Positions 1 to 7,149 of a stretch of 12,864 nucleotides of DNA are shown here, piece by piece. The stretch lies in the NCBI GenBank assembly GCA_025454715.1, contig JALONY010000008.1, forward strand, positions 1 to 12,864, read 5' to 3'. The first letter of the stretch is position 1; each line of letters opens with the position of its first letter. Source of the stretch: Anaerolineae bacterium. Its GTDB lineage: Bacteria > Chloroflexota > Anaerolineae > Aggregatilineales > Phototrophicaceae. A model generated the notes under the pieces. It did not search any database. It was not told the DNA's origin and was given only the letters and a program-made list of their open reading frames with translations. The position numbers and the translations under genes are program-made.

Positions 1-126
1 ATGTTCGGCTATGCCACCAACATCCGCAACATCACGCAGGGGCGTGGTCAATTCACCATGGAATTTGACCGCTACACCGTGGCGCCCAACAGCATTGCGG
101 AACAGGTCATCAAGGCTGGCCGCTAG
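1..126 (+). CDS. fusA: Elongation factor G, C-terminal end (partial)
   Basis: This is the last 41 codons of EF-G, the GTPase that moves tRNAs and mRNA through the ribosome after peptide bond formation. The frame is open from the first base and stops at TAG (124-126). The readable peptide contains [20 protein letters not shown], which matches the end of EF-G domain V, where the family typically reads GYATDLRSxTQGRGxFTMEF. The ATG at position 1 is an internal methionine and not the start, because the GTPase domain and the rest of the protein lie upstream of the window. Its place directly before tuf is the standard str-operon order. A hairpin (114-136) spans the stop codon. Confidence 0.93.
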   Translation: MFGYATNIRNITQGRGQFTMEFDRYTVAPNSIAEQVIKAGR

Positions 127-136
127 TCGGTCAGCC
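114..136 (+). other. Hairpin spanning the fusA stop codon
   Basis: GGCTGGCC (114-121) pairs with GGTCAGCC (129-136) to give an 8-bp stem with one G-U pair and a 7-nt loop that contains the fusA TAG. No T-run follows it, so it does not look like an intrinsic terminator. It could stabilise the upstream mRNA end or be coincidental in GC-rich DNA. The rest of the fusA-tuf gap (137-185) shows only a weak 5-bp repeat (141-145 with 151-155) and no promoter I would trust. Confidence 0.35.
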
Positions 137-197
137 CCCATCGTTCGTCAAACGAGTTGATTGCACACTGCGATTAGCAAAGGACAAGGAAAGCACA

Positions 198-1394
198 ATG
201 GCTGGGAAGTTCGAACGCAGCAAACCGCACGTTAACATCGGTACCATCGGTCACGTCGACCACGGCAAAACCACCCTGACCGCCGCCATCACCAAGGTGC
301 TGGGCATGAAGGGTAAGGCTCAGCGCATGAAGTACGACGACATCGACAACGCCCCCGAAGAGAAGGCGCGTGGTATCACCATCAACATCCGTCACGTCGA
401 GTACGAGACCGATGTGCGCCACTACGCCCACGTGGACTGCCCGGGTCACCGTGACTACATCAAGAACATGATCACCGGCGCGGCGCAAATGGACGGCGCG
501 ATCCTCGTCGTCAGCGCCCCCGATGGCCCGATGCCCCAGACCCGCGAGCACGTCTTGCTGGCGCGTCAGGTCGAAGTGCCGGCCATGGTCATCTTCCTGA
601 ACAAGGTTGACCAGATGGACGACCCCGAACTGCTCGAGCTGGTCGAGCTGGAGCTGCACGAACTGCTCAGCAGCTACGGCTTCAGCGACGAGACCCCGAT
701 CGTGCGTGGCTCGGCCTTGGCCGCCAACACCTCGGAGAGCACCAGCATCGACGCGCCGGAGTACGCCCCGATCCTCAAGCTGATGGACACCGTCGATGCT
801 TGGATCCCGACCCCGACCCGCGACACCGAGAAGCCGTTCTTGATGCCGGTGGAAGACGTGTTCACCATCCAAGGCCGCGGTACCGTGGTCACCGGTCGCG
901 TGGAGCGCGGCATCTTGCTGAAGGGTCAAGAAATCGAGATCCTCGGCCTGCGCGACGAGAAGATCAAGACCATCGTCACCGGCATCGAGATGTTCCACAA
1001 GGAACTCGACCAAGCCGAGGCCGGCGACAACGCGGGCATCTTGCTGCGCGGCACCAAGCGTGAAGAAGTCGAGCGCGGCATGGTCTTGGCCAAGCCCGGC
1101 TCGGTGGCGCCGTACCGCAAGTTCAAGTGCGAAGTGTACGTGCTGAAGAAGGAAGAGGGCGGTCGTCACAAGCCGTTCGTCAGCGGCTACCGCCCGCAAT
1201 TCTACATCCGCACGATGGACGTGACCGGCACGGTCACCCTGCCGGACGGCGTCGAGATGGTTATGCCCGGCGACAACGTCAACATGGACGTGGAGCTGAT
1301 CATGCCGGTCGCGCTGGAGCGCGGCTCGAAGTTCGCCATCCGCGAGGGCGGTCTGACCGTCGGCGCGGGCATCATCACCGAAGTGATTTCGTAA
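198..1394 (+). CDS. tuf: Elongation factor Tu
   Basis: EF-Tu carries aminoacyl-tRNA to the ribosomal A site as a GTP complex. At 398 aa it is full length. The GTPase domain shows the P-loop GHVDHGKT (18-25), switch I RGITIN with the Mg-binding Thr61, DCPGH with catalytic His84 (80-84), NKVD (135-138) and GSAL (171-174). Domains II and III follow, with the conserved RPQFY and FAIREGG stretches. The start is fixed by AAGGA (186-190), 7 nt before the ATG, and by the usual MAxxKFERxKPH-type N-terminus. Three switch-region residues are unusual: Ile64-Arg65, where Thr-Ser/Ala is common, and Arg85 in DCPGHRDY, where bacterial EF-Tu normally has Ala. It lies 71 nt after fusA and is followed by a terminator-like hairpin. 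Whether a second tuf copy exists cannot be seen here. Confidence 0.98.
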   Translation: MAGKFERSKPHVNIGTIGHVDHGKTTLTAAITKVLGMKGKAQRMKYDDIDNAPEEKARGITINIRHVEYETDVRHYAHVDCPGHRDYIKNMITGAAQMDGAILVVSAPDGPMPQTREHVLLARQVEVPAMVIFLNKVDQMDDPELLELVELELHELLSSYGFSDETPIVRGSALAANTSESTSIDAPEYAPILKLMDTVDAWIPTPTRDTEKPFLMPVEDVFTIQGRGTVVTGRVERGILLKGQEIEILGLRDEKIKTIVTGIEMFHKELDQAEAGDNAGILLRGTKREEVERGMVLAKPGSVAPYRKFKCEVYVLKKEEGGRHKPFVSGYRPQFYIRTMDVTGTVTLPDGVEMVMPGDNVNMDVELIMPVALERGSKFAIREGGLTVGAGIITEVIS

Positions 1395-1426
1395 CGCCCG
1401 ACGCGGCGCGACGAGACCGACCAGAC

Positions 1427-1463
1427 AATGCCGGAGGGCGCACCTCGCCCTCCGGCATTTCTA
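1427..1463 (+). terminator. Rho-independent terminator-like hairpin after tuf
   Basis: AATGCCGGAGGGCG (1427-1440) and CGCCCTCCGGCATT (1446-1459) form a perfect 14-bp stem with a 5-nt loop, CACCT. The T-tract is short (ATTTCT), so termination may be incomplete. It lies 32 nt after the tuf stop and ends about 27 nt before the rpsJ start. It therefore separates the str segment from the S10 operon and leaves almost no room for a separate rpsJ promoter downstream of it. Confidence 0.75.
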
Positions 1464-1486
1464 ACGGCAATTGACGGGAGCCCATC

Positions 1487-1801
1487 ATGGCAGCAGCCAA
1501 GAACAAAATCCGCATCCGCCTGAAGGCCTACGATCACCGCGTGCTCGACCAATCGGCACAGCGTATCGTGGAGACGGCGGAGCGCGCCGGTGCCCGCGTG
1601 GTCGGGCCGGTGCCCCTGCCCACCAAGCTGGAGCGCTTCACGGTGCGTCGTTCGACCTTCATCGACAAGGACTCGCACGAGCACTTCGAAATTCGCACGC
1701 ACTCGCGTCTCATCGACGTGATTGACCCCGACAGCAAGACCATCGACAACCTGACCCGCCTGAACTTGCCGGCGGGTGTGGACATCGAAATCAAGCTTTA
1801 G
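1487..1801 (+). CDS. rpsJ: Small-subunit ribosomal protein uS10
   Basis: uS10 is a 30S head protein that also serves as NusE in transcription antitermination. The 104-aa product is the usual length and keeps [10 protein letters not shown] near the N-terminus (about residues 8-17), the GPVPLPT loop (48-54), FEIRTHxRLIDV (about 74-85) and the terminal [11 protein letters not shown]. The start follows GGGAG (1476-1480) by 6 nt. It is the first gene of the S10 operon. Unlike E. coli there is no long leader in front of it: only 92 nt separate it from tuf, largely filled by the tuf terminator hairpin. Confidence 0.97.
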   Translation: MAAAKNKIRIRLKAYDHRVLDQSAQRIVETAERAGARVVGPVPLPTKLERFTVRRSTFIDKDSHEHFEIRTHSRLIDVIDPDSKTIDNLTRLNLPAGVDIEIKL

Positions 1802-1964
1802 TTCATTCGTTGGTTGCGTCCCACGCACGCTCAACGCAAGCGGGCACGGTTCAGGTCCGCCGCTGCGGGTGTACAGGGAAGTACGCTATGTCAGAATGGG
1901 GGCGGGGTGGGCAGCCATCCCGGCGCGAGAACCGCGCAGCACCCCTCTGGAGGCCAGAGAGAGT
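1802..1964 (+). promoter_or_regulatory. Structured 5' leader upstream of rplC
   Basis: The 163-nt gap between rpsJ and rplC is the longest in the cluster and has three tandem hairpins in its last 62 nt. The first is an 8-bp stem (1903-1910 with 1915-1922, one G-U) closed by a GCAG loop. The second is 5 bp (1923-1927 with 1933-1937). The third is a perfect 6-bp stem, CTCTGG (1945-1950) with CCAGAG (1954-1959), around an AGG loop. The third contains GGAGG (1949-1953), the best Shine-Dalgarno for rplC, so folding could mask it. The upstream part shows only weak 4-bp repeats (such as 1857-1860 with 1865-1868) and no clear promoter. A translational control element is inferred, not shown. Confidence 0.45.
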
Positions 1965-2606
1965 ATGAAGGGCATCATTGGTAAGAAGGTCGGCATGACC
2001 CAAGTCTTCGACGAGCAGGGCAACGCAATCCCTGTCACCGTCATTCAGGCTGGGCCGTGCCACGTCACGCAAGTCCGCACGCAAGACAAGGATGGTTACG
2101 TGGCGGTGCAGCTCGGGTTTTGGGAGACCAAGCCGGAGCGTCTGACCAAGGGTCAGATTGGGCACCTCAAGCGCAACAACCTGCCTGCGCTGCGCGTCCT
2201 GCGCGAGTTCCGCATCAAGCAAGGCGATGCGGACGTCAAGGAAGGCGACACGATTACTGTCGAAACGTTCGCAAAGGGTGAGCGTGTGGACGTGGTGGGC
2301 ACCTCGAAAGGCCGCGGCTTTGCCGGTGCCATCAAGCGCCACGGGTTCAACCGCCAGCCCAAGACGCACGGTCAGTCCGACCGCGAGCGCGCACCCGGTT
2401 CGGTGGGTCAGCGTTCGTTCCCCGGGCGTACCCTGAAGGGTCAGCGCATGGCTGGCCGCATGGGCAACGAGCGGGTGACGACCCAGAACTTGGAAGTCGT
2501 GGTGGTCGATTTGGAGCGCAACCTGCTGGCTATTCGCGGGTCTGTGCCGGGCCACAAAAACGGCATCGTGATCGTTAAGCCGTCGGTCAAGGCGCGCAAG
2601 AAGTAA
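1965..2606 (+). CDS. rplC: Large-subunit ribosomal protein uL3
   Basis: uL3 is an early-assembling 50S protein that reaches towards the peptidyl-transferase centre. The ATG at 1965 gives 213 aa, the normal size, beginning [15 protein letters not shown], the family N-terminus. The frame stays open back to 1776, but the 63 extra residues match nothing in uL3 and overlap rpsJ, so that start is rejected. Visible landmarks are [10 protein letters not shown] (about 112-121), RAPGSVGQ (142-149) and [15 protein letters not shown] (about 158-172). Gln149 corresponds to the residue methylated by PrmB in E. coli. The histidine usually seen before RAPGS or RVPGS is Glu here. GGAGG sits 11 nt upstream, inside a small hairpin, and GAGAG (1957-1961) is a closer but weaker alternative. 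Confidence 0.97.
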   Translation: MKGIIGKKVGMTQVFDEQGNAIPVTVIQAGPCHVTQVRTQDKDGYVAVQLGFWETKPERLTKGQIGHLKRNNLPALRVLREFRIKQGDADVKEGDTITVETFAKGERVDVVGTSKGRGFAGAIKRHGFNRQPKTHGQSDRERAPGSVGQRSFPGRTLKGQRMAGRMGNERVTTQNLEVVVVDLERNLLAIRGSVPGHKNGIVIVKPSVKARKK

Positions 2607-2632
2607 GCGAGCCTGAAGAAGAGGACATGACC

Positions 2633-3274
2633 ATGCAGTTCCCTGTCAAGGATATTAACGGCAAGCAGGTCTCGACCGTTGACCTGCCCGCCGATATTTT
2701 CGGGATTGCCAAGGACGACTTGAACGTCGGCCTGATGCACCAAGCGGTGGTTCGCCAACAGGCCAACGCACGCTTGGGCACGCACAAGACCAAGACCCGT
2801 AGCGAGAACAACCGCACCACCGCCAAGCTGTACCGCCAGAAGGGCACCGGTCGTGCCCGTCACGGTTCGCGCAATGCGCCGATCTTCGTCGGTGGTGGTA
2901 TCGCACACGGCCCAATCCCGCACAAGTACACCAAGGCGCTGCCCAAGAAGATGCACCGCGCCGCCCTGCGCCACGCCCTCAGCAGCCTCGTGCACGATGG
3001 GCAGCTGATTTTGGTCGATAACGGCCTCAACGGCGTGGCTCCCAAGACCAAGGCCATGGCCGGCGTCTTGAAGGCGCTGACCGGCGACCACTCGACCTTG
3101 GTGGTGCTGGCCGAGCGCAACGAAAACGTGGAGCGCAGCGTGCGCAACCTCGCCCACGCCTACTACCTGCGCGCTTCGTATTTGAACGTGCGCGACCTGT
3201 TGCAGTATGACCGCGTCGTCCTGCCGCTGGATGCGCTGGAAATCGTCAAGCAGTGGCTCGGGACGGAGGCTTAA
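2633..3274 (+). CDS. rplD: Large-subunit ribosomal protein uL4
   Basis: uL4 is a 50S protein whose long loop lines the peptide exit tunnel. In E. coli it also represses the S10 operon. The tunnel-loop signature KGTGRARHGS followed by PIFVGGGIAHGP is present, as are KMHRAALRHALSS and the C-terminal ASYLNVRDLLQYDRVV. Two ATGs compete. With the GAGG at 2621-2624, the ATG at 2633 has an 8-nt spacing while the one at 2627 has only 2 nt, so 2633 is preferred. It gives 213 aa beginning MQFPV, which resembles the family N-terminus. Starting at 2627 would add Met-Thr. The macrolide-related KG region looks normal. It lies 26 nt after rplC. Confidence 0.95.
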   Translation: MQFPVKDINGKQVSTVDLPADIFGIAKDDLNVGLMHQAVVRQQANARLGTHKTKTRSENNRTTAKLYRQKGTGRARHGSRNAPIFVGGGIAHGPIPHKYTKALPKKMHRAALRHALSSLVHDGQLILVDNGLNGVAPKTKAMAGVLKALTGDHSTLVVLAERNENVERSVRNLAHAYYLRASYLNVRDLLQYDRVVLPLDALEIVKQWLGTEA

Positions 3275-3280
3275 GTCGTG
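3265..3280 (+). promoter_or_regulatory. Shine-Dalgarno and GTG start of rplW
   Basis: GGAGG (3265-3269) lies inside the last codons of rplD, 8 nt before the GTG at 3278. This places the rplW start just after the rplD stop (3272-3274). No ATG near this point gives a correct uL23 N-terminus, so the GTG start is well supported. The layout favours translational coupling of rplW to rplD. Confidence 0.8.
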
Positions 3281-3571
3281 GCTAACTTGCATCTCTACGA
3301 CGTGATTCGTCGCCCGATCGTCAGCGAGAAGACCAATGGATTGTCGCTGAACAACCAGTACGTCTTCGAAGTCGCGCCGGGCGCCAACAAACTTCAGATT
3401 AAAGAAGCCGTCGGCGCGATCTTCGACGTGGAAGTCGTCAAGGTCAATACGATGGTGATGCCCTTCAAGCGTGGTCGTCGCGGTCGCAAGTTCTATCGCC
3501 GCACCCAGCAGTGGAAGAAGGCCGTGGTGACACTGGCCGAGGGCGACAAGATCGACCTGTTCGAGGCATAA
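3278..3571 (+). CDS. rplW: Large-subunit ribosomal protein uL23
   Basis: uL23 sits at the tunnel exit of the 50S subunit and docks trigger factor, SRP and the translocon. The 97-aa product shows the family N-terminus ([14 protein letters not shown]), the [17 protein letters not shown] segment and [15 protein letters not shown] leading to [17 protein letters not shown]. It starts with GTG, the only non-ATG start among the genes here. Only 3 nt separate it from rplD and 11 nt from rplB. Confidence 0.96.
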   Translation: MANLHLYDVIRRPIVSEKTNGLSLNNQYVFEVAPGANKLQIKEAVGAIFDVEVVKVNTMVMPFKRGRRGRKFYRRTQQWKKAVVTLAEGDKIDLFEA

Positions 3572-3582
3572 GGGGCGACCAA

Positions 3583-4407
3583 ATGGCAATTAAGGTGTAC
3601 AAGCCCACCTCGGCTGGCCGCCGAGGCATGACGGGCCACAGCTTTGAAGAAATCACCAAGAGCAAGCCGGAGCGCAGCCTGACCGAGCCGCTGCGCAAGA
3701 AGGGCGGGCGCAACAACCAAGGCCACGTGACGATCCGTCACCGCGGCGGCGGCCACAAGCGCCGCTACCGCATGATCGACTTCAAGCGCAACAAGTTCGA
3801 TTGCAAGGCGACCGTGTCGGCCATCGAGTACGACCCGAACCGCAGCGCCCGCATCGCCCTGTTGCAATACGAAGACGGCGAGAAGCGTTACATCATCGCG
3901 CCGTTGGGCTTGAAGGTCGGCGACGTGATTGGTAATGGCGCGCAAGCCGTGCTGCGCCCGGGCAACGCGCTGCAAATTCGCGATATCCCGGTCGGTACCG
4001 AGATCCACAACATCGAGCTGCTGCCCGGCAAGGGTGGGCAGATGGCGCGCTCGGCGGGCGTTTCGGCGCAGTTGCTGGCCAAGGAAGGCACCTACGCCCA
4101 AATCCGCCTGCCCAGCGGCGAGGTTCGCCTCGTCCACGAGCTGTGCATGGCCACCCTCGGGCAGGTCGGCAATGTCGATCACGGCAACGTGAAGCTCGGC
4201 AAGGCCGGTCGCAAGCGCTGGCTGGGCATCCGCCCGTCGGTGCGTGGTGTGGCGATGGATCCGGGCAGCCACCCGCACGGTGGTGGTGAAGGTCGTACCG
4301 GCATCGGTATGCCCGGGCCCAAGACCCCGTGGGGCAAGCCCGCGCTGGGGTACAAGACTCGTAAGAACAAGCGCACGGACAAGTTTATCGTGCGCCGCCG
4401 CAACTGA
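3583..4407 (+). CDS. rplB: Large-subunit ribosomal protein uL2
   Basis: uL2 binds 23S rRNA next to the peptidyl-transferase centre and helps join the subunits. The 274-aa product has the RNA-binding core ([12 protein letters not shown], 52-63), [17 protein letters not shown] (about 206-222), HPHGGGEGR (230-238) and [20 protein letters not shown] near the C-terminus. The ATG at 3583 follows AAGGGG (3570-3575) by 7 nt and begins [14 protein letters not shown]. The upstream in-frame ATG at 3511 is inside rplW and is rejected. Odd point: the loop before the essential His (His229 in E. coli, here His230) reads [10 protein letters not shown], where the near-universal form is MNPVDHPHGG. Confidence 0.98.
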   Translation: MAIKVYKPTSAGRRGMTGHSFEEITKSKPERSLTEPLRKKGGRNNQGHVTIRHRGGGHKRRYRMIDFKRNKFDCKATVSAIEYDPNRSARIALLQYEDGEKRYIIAPLGLKVGDVIGNGAQAVLRPGNALQIRDIPVGTEIHNIELLPGKGGQMARSAGVSAQLLAKEGTYAQIRLPSGEVRLVHELCMATLGQVGNVDHGNVKLGKAGRKRWLGIRPSVRGVAMDPGSHPHGGGEGRTGIGMPGPKTPWGKPALGYKTRKNKRTDKFIVRRRN

Positions 4408-4439
4408 CCGCGCGCGCTAACCCGACGAGGACGTGAGAC

Positions 4440-4712
4440 ATGAGTCGTTCGCTGAAGAAGGGGCCGTACATTGCCCCGAAGCTGCTCGCTAAGGTCGAGA
4501 AGCTGAACGCTGAAAACAAGAAGGTCGTGATCCGCACTTGGAGCCGGGACAGCACTGTGTTCCCCCAGATGGTCGGTCACACCATCGCCGTACATGATGG
4601 TCGCCGCCACGTGGCCATCTTCATGACCGAGAATATGGTCGGTCACAAGCTCGGGGAGTTCGCGCCGACGCGCACCTTCCGTGGGCACGTTGTCGAGAAG
4701 AAGAAGAAGTAA
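4440..4712 (+). CDS. rpsS: Small-subunit ribosomal protein uS19
   Basis: uS19 is a 30S head protein that pairs with uS13 near the A site and helps form bridges to the large subunit. The 90-aa product keeps [10 protein letters not shown] (2-11), [17 protein letters not shown] (about 30-46) and the signature [17 protein letters not shown] (64-80), ending in a lysine tail. GAGGA (4427-4431) lies 8 nt before the ATG. It follows rplB by 32 nt. That gap (4408-4439) holds a GC-rich CGCGCGC stretch and the SD, and nothing else I can identify. Confidence 0.97.
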   Translation: MSRSLKKGPYIAPKLLAKVEKLNAENKKVVIRTWSRDSTVFPQMVGHTIAVHDGRRHVAIFMTENMVGHKLGEFAPTRTFRGHVVEKKKK

Positions 4713-4726
4713 GGGGCGGCTGACCG

Positions 4727-5062
4727 ATGCAAGTGAACGCACGCAGCAAACACCTGCCCATCTCGCCGCAAAAACTGCGCCTCGTGTGCGATAAGGTGCG
4801 CGGGCTGGACGCCCTCCAAGCCGTCACGGTCTTGGAGTATATGCCGCAGAAGGGCGCGGGCTTCGTCATCAAGACGCTCAGCTCGGCCATTGCCAACGCG
4901 GAGAACAACTACCGCATCGACCCGACCACGCTGGTGGTGGAGCAAATCTGGGCCGATGAGGGGACGCGGCTTCGCCGCGTGAAGGCCGGTGCGCGTGGCC
5001 GTTACAAGCCCCGCGTCAAGCGGCTTTCGCACCTCACCATCGTCCTGAGCCAGCGCCAGTAG
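4727..5062 (+). CDS. rplV: Large-subunit ribosomal protein uL22
   Basis: uL22 contacts all domains of 23S rRNA and sends a beta-hairpin into the exit tunnel. At 111 aa it is the typical length. The N-terminal ARSKHLPISPQKLRLVCDKVRG, the central AIANAENNYRID and the C-terminal KRLSHLTIVL identify the family. The tunnel hairpin tip lies around RLRRVKAGARGRYKPRVK (about 86-103). AAGGGG (4711-4716) is 10 nt before the ATG and overlaps the rpsS stop codon region. It is an ordinary member of the S10 operon between rpsS and rpsC. Confidence 0.96.
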   Translation: MQVNARSKHLPISPQKLRLVCDKVRGLDALQAVTVLEYMPQKGAGFVIKTLSSAIANAENNYRIDPTTLVVEQIWADEGTRLRRVKAGARGRYKPRVKRLSHLTIVLSQRQ

Positions 5063-5082
5063 TGTGACGGAGAAGTAACGTT

Positions 5083-5760
5083 ATGGGTCGCAAAGTACAT
5101 CCGCTCGGCTTTCGCCTGAAGGTCAACCGCGACTGGGAGTCGCGGTGGTACGCCGAAGGCCGTGATTACGTCGAATTGCTGAAGGAAGACCGCACCATCC
5201 GCGCCTTCATCAAGAAGGAAGCCGAGAAGGCCGGCGTCAGCCGCACCGAAATCGAGCGCTTCCCCAACCAAGTGGTCGTCACCATCCACACCATGCGCCC
5301 GGGCATCATCATCGGGCGTGAGGGCAAGGCGGTGAAGAAGCTCAAGACCGACCTCGAGACCCTGACGGGCAAGAAGGTCAAGGTCGAGGTCAACGAGATC
5401 GACAAGCCGGATATGGACGCGCAGTTGGTGGCCGAGAACATCGCTGGCCAGCTCATCCGCCGGATTGGCCACAGCCGCGCCATGAAGCGCGCCGTGCAAC
5501 AAGCGTTGCGCTTGGGCGCGCTGGGCATCCGCATCGAAGTGTGCGGTCGCTTGGCCGGTGGCGACATGAGCCGTCGCGAGATGGTGAGCGAGGGGCGCGT
5601 CCCGCGCAGCACCTTGCGCGCCAACATCGAGTTCGGCAAGGCCGAAGCCCTGACGACCTTTGGTCAGCTGGGCATCAAGGTCTGGATTTATAAGGGGGAC
5701 ATCCTGCAGCAGGACGCGACACGCAAGGAAGAAAAGACCGGCGTGTACATCAGCCAGTAG
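5083..5760 (+). CDS. rpsC: Small-subunit ribosomal protein uS3
   Basis: uS3 sits at the mRNA entry channel and takes part in mRNA unwinding. The 225-aa protein begins MGRKVHPLGFRL, has a type II KH domain with GIIIGREG (the GxxG loop, about 74-81), and a C-terminal domain with GRLAGGDMSRREMVSEGRVPRSTLRA (from about residue 165) and GIKVWIYKGD. GGAG (5069-5072) precedes the ATG by 10 nt. A long open frame runs antisense through this gene and rplP, but it is a codon-bias shadow. A 42-nt gap to rplP follows and carries only the rplP SD. Confidence 0.97.
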   Translation: MGRKVHPLGFRLKVNRDWESRWYAEGRDYVELLKEDRTIRAFIKKEAEKAGVSRTEIERFPNQVVVTIHTMRPGIIIGREGKAVKKLKTDLETLTGKKVKVEVNEIDKPDMDAQLVAENIAGQLIRRIGHSRAMKRAVQQALRLGALGIRIEVCGRLAGGDMSRREMVSEGRVPRSTLRANIEFGKAEALTTFGQLGIKVWIYKGDILQQDATRKEEKTGVYISQ

Positions 5761-5802
5761 CCCCCGGGCGCGTCTGAGCGTAAGGATAGAGGAGCAAGCA
5801 GT

Positions 5803-6237
5803 ATGTTGATGCCAAAGCGTGTCAAGTATCGTAAGCAGATGCGCGGTCGCCGTAAGGGGACCGAACTGCGTGGCGCGGCGGTCCAGTTCGGCGAGTTCGG
5901 CCTTCAGGCGTTGGAGCCCATCTGGCTCTCCAGCCGCCAAATCGAGGCTGCGCGCCGTGCGATGGTTCGCTATATCAAACGGCGCGGCAAGATCTGGATC
6001 CGCGTCTTCCCGGACAAGCCCATCACCAAGAAAGCTGCCGAGACCCGCATGGGTAGCGGTAAGGGCGCGGTGGAGTACTGGGCAGCCGTGGTCAAGCCCG
6101 GGCGCGTCTTGTTCGAGATGGGCGGGGTGAGCGAGGAAGAAGCGCTCGAGGCCTTGCGTCTGGCCGGCTTCAAGTTGCCGTGCAAGACCAAGATCATCAA
6201 GCGGATTGACCCAATCTCTGGGCAGGAGATCGTCTAA
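5803..6237 (+). CDS. rplP: Large-subunit ribosomal protein uL16
   Basis: uL16 is a late-assembling 50S protein that contacts A-site tRNA. The 144-aa product begins [16 protein letters not shown], the standard N-terminus, and contains [20 protein letters not shown] (about 69-88) and [13 protein letters not shown]. Arg82 corresponds to the arginine hydroxylated by YcfD/RoxA in E. coli. Whether that enzyme exists here is unknown. AGAGGAG (5788-5794) lies 8 nt before the first ATG. Its stop codon is only 1 nt from the rpmC start, so the two are probably translationally coupled. Confidence 0.97.
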   Translation: MLMPKRVKYRKQMRGRRKGTELRGAAVQFGEFGLQALEPIWLSSRQIEAARRAMVRYIKRRGKIWIRVFPDKPITKKAAETRMGSGKGAVEYWAAVVKPGRVLFEMGGVSEEEALEALRLAGFKLPCKTKIIKRIDPISGQEIV

Positions 6238-6238
6238 C

Positions 6239-6454
6239 ATGGACATCCGCGAAATCGTCAAGATGACCGATGAACAACTCCTCGCCGCCATCGAGGACAA
6301 CCGTGAGGAGATGTACAAGCTGCGCCTGCAAAAGGCCAATGGGGACCTCAGCAACCCCAAGCTCCTCAAAGCCAACCGTCGTGATTTAGCTCGTCTGAAG
6401 CTGGTCATCGGCCAACGTCAGGCGCAAGCCGGCAGCGATAACAAGGGGAAATAA
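6239..6454 (+). CDS. rpmC: Large-subunit ribosomal protein uL29
   Basis: uL29 is a small two-helix protein beside uL23 at the tunnel exit. From the ATG at 6239 it is 71 aa, beginning MDIREIVKMTDEQLL, with the family signature EEMYKLRLQKANGDLSNP followed by RRDLARLKLVIGQRQ. The in-frame ATG at 6206 would add 11 residues inside rplP and is not supported. AGGAG (6224-6228) lies within the rplP coding end, 10 nt upstream. Only 1 nt follows the rplP stop. Confidence 0.96.
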   Translation: MDIREIVKMTDEQLLAAIEDNREEMYKLRLQKANGDLSNPKLLKANRRDLARLKLVIGQRQAQAGSDNKGK

Positions 6455-6457
6455 GCG

Positions 6458-6748
6458 ATGACCAATGACCGCCGCCGGTTGGTGGGGCGCGTGGTGAGCG
6501 ACAAGATGGACAAAACCGTCGTCGTCGCCATCGAGCGCCGCAAGCTGCACCGGGTGTACAAGAAGGTCGTTATCTCGACCAAGAAAATTATGGCGCACGA
6601 CGAGAGCAACTCGATCAAGGTCGGGTCGCTGGTGCGCGTTGTCGAGAGCAAGCCGCTGAGCCGCCACAAGCGTTGGGTGGTCGAGGCCGTGCTCGAGGAC
6701 TCTGAGGGTCTGGTGATTGACCCGAAGCAAGTGGGCGGGGAGGCCTAG
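6458..6748 (+). CDS. rpsQ: Small-subunit ribosomal protein uS17
   Basis: uS17 is a primary 16S rRNA binding protein with an OB fold. The 96-aa product shows RRLVGRVVSDKMDKTVVVAIERR (from residue 6), the loop VYKKVVISTKKIMAHDE, and RVVESKPLSRHKRW. AAGGGG (6443-6448) lies in the end of rpmC, 9 nt before the ATG, and 3 nt separate the genes. The C-terminal tail after the core (about residues 78-96) is a little longer than in the shortest family members. It is the last gene of the S10 operon proper. Confidence 0.96.
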   Translation: MTNDRRRLVGRVVSDKMDKTVVVAIERRKLHRVYKKVVISTKKIMAHDESNSIKVGSLVRVVESKPLSRHKRWVVEAVLEDSEGLVIDPKQVGGEA

Positions 6749-6751
6749 GCC

Positions 6752-7135
6752 ATGATTCAGAATGAGTCTCGCCTGAAGGTGGCCGACAACACCGGCGCCC
6801 AAGAAGTGTTGGTGATGCGTGTGTTGGGCGGCTCGCGCCGTCGCTATGGGTACGTTGGCGATGTGGTGGTGGCCGTCGTGAAGTCGGCCTCGCCCAACGG
6901 CAGCGTCAAGAAGGCCGATGTGGTCAAGGCCGTGATTGTGCGCGTGTCGAAGGAATTCCGCCGGAGCGATGGCTCGTACATCCGCTTCGACGACAACGCC
7001 GCCGTGATTTTGGGCGATCAAGACAAGGACGGACAGTGGTCGCCCAAGGGCACCCGCGTGTTCGGGCCGGTCGCTCGTGAGCTTCGTGAAAAGGGCTTTG
7101 CGCGGATCGTGTCGCTGGCCCCCGAGACGCTGTAA
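6752..7135 (+). CDS. rplN: Large-subunit ribosomal protein uL14
   Basis: uL14 lies at the subunit interface, forms intersubunit bridges and is the site where RsfS blocks joining. The 127-aa protein begins [16 protein letters not shown] and has [42 protein letters not shown] and the C-terminal [17 protein letters not shown] with IVSLAPETL. It is about 4 residues longer than E. coli uL14, with the extra length in the loop after DNAAV (about residues 88-98). GGGGAGG (6737-6743) is 8 nt upstream, inside rpsQ. Only 3 nt separate it from rpsQ, so the S10 and spc operons look fused here, with no terminator or promoter between them. Confidence 0.97.
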   Translation: MIQNESRLKVADNTGAQEVLVMRVLGGSRRRYGYVGDVVVAVVKSASPNGSVKKADVVKAVIVRVSKEFRRSDGSYIRFDDNAAVILGDQDKDGQWSPKGTRVFGPVARELREKGFARIVSLAPETL

Positions 7136-7149
7136 GGAGACGATAGACC

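Noticed and set aside
157..185. TTGATT (157-162) as a -35 box for tuf
   Set aside because: No AT-rich -10 hexamer lies 16-19 nt downstream; the sequence there is AAGGAC.
1776..1964. N-terminal extension of uL3 from the ATG at 1776
   Set aside because: It overlaps rpsJ, matches nothing in uL3, and the ATG at 1965 gives the normal N-terminus. The sequence is better explained as a leader.
5002..6408. 468-aa open frame on the minus strand across rpsC, rplP and rpmC
   Set aside because: It is antisense to three intact ribosomal protein genes, with no plausible SD or domain. It is a shadow of codon bias, as are the antisense frames at 174-1199, 2441-3589, 3493-4278 and 8654-9577.
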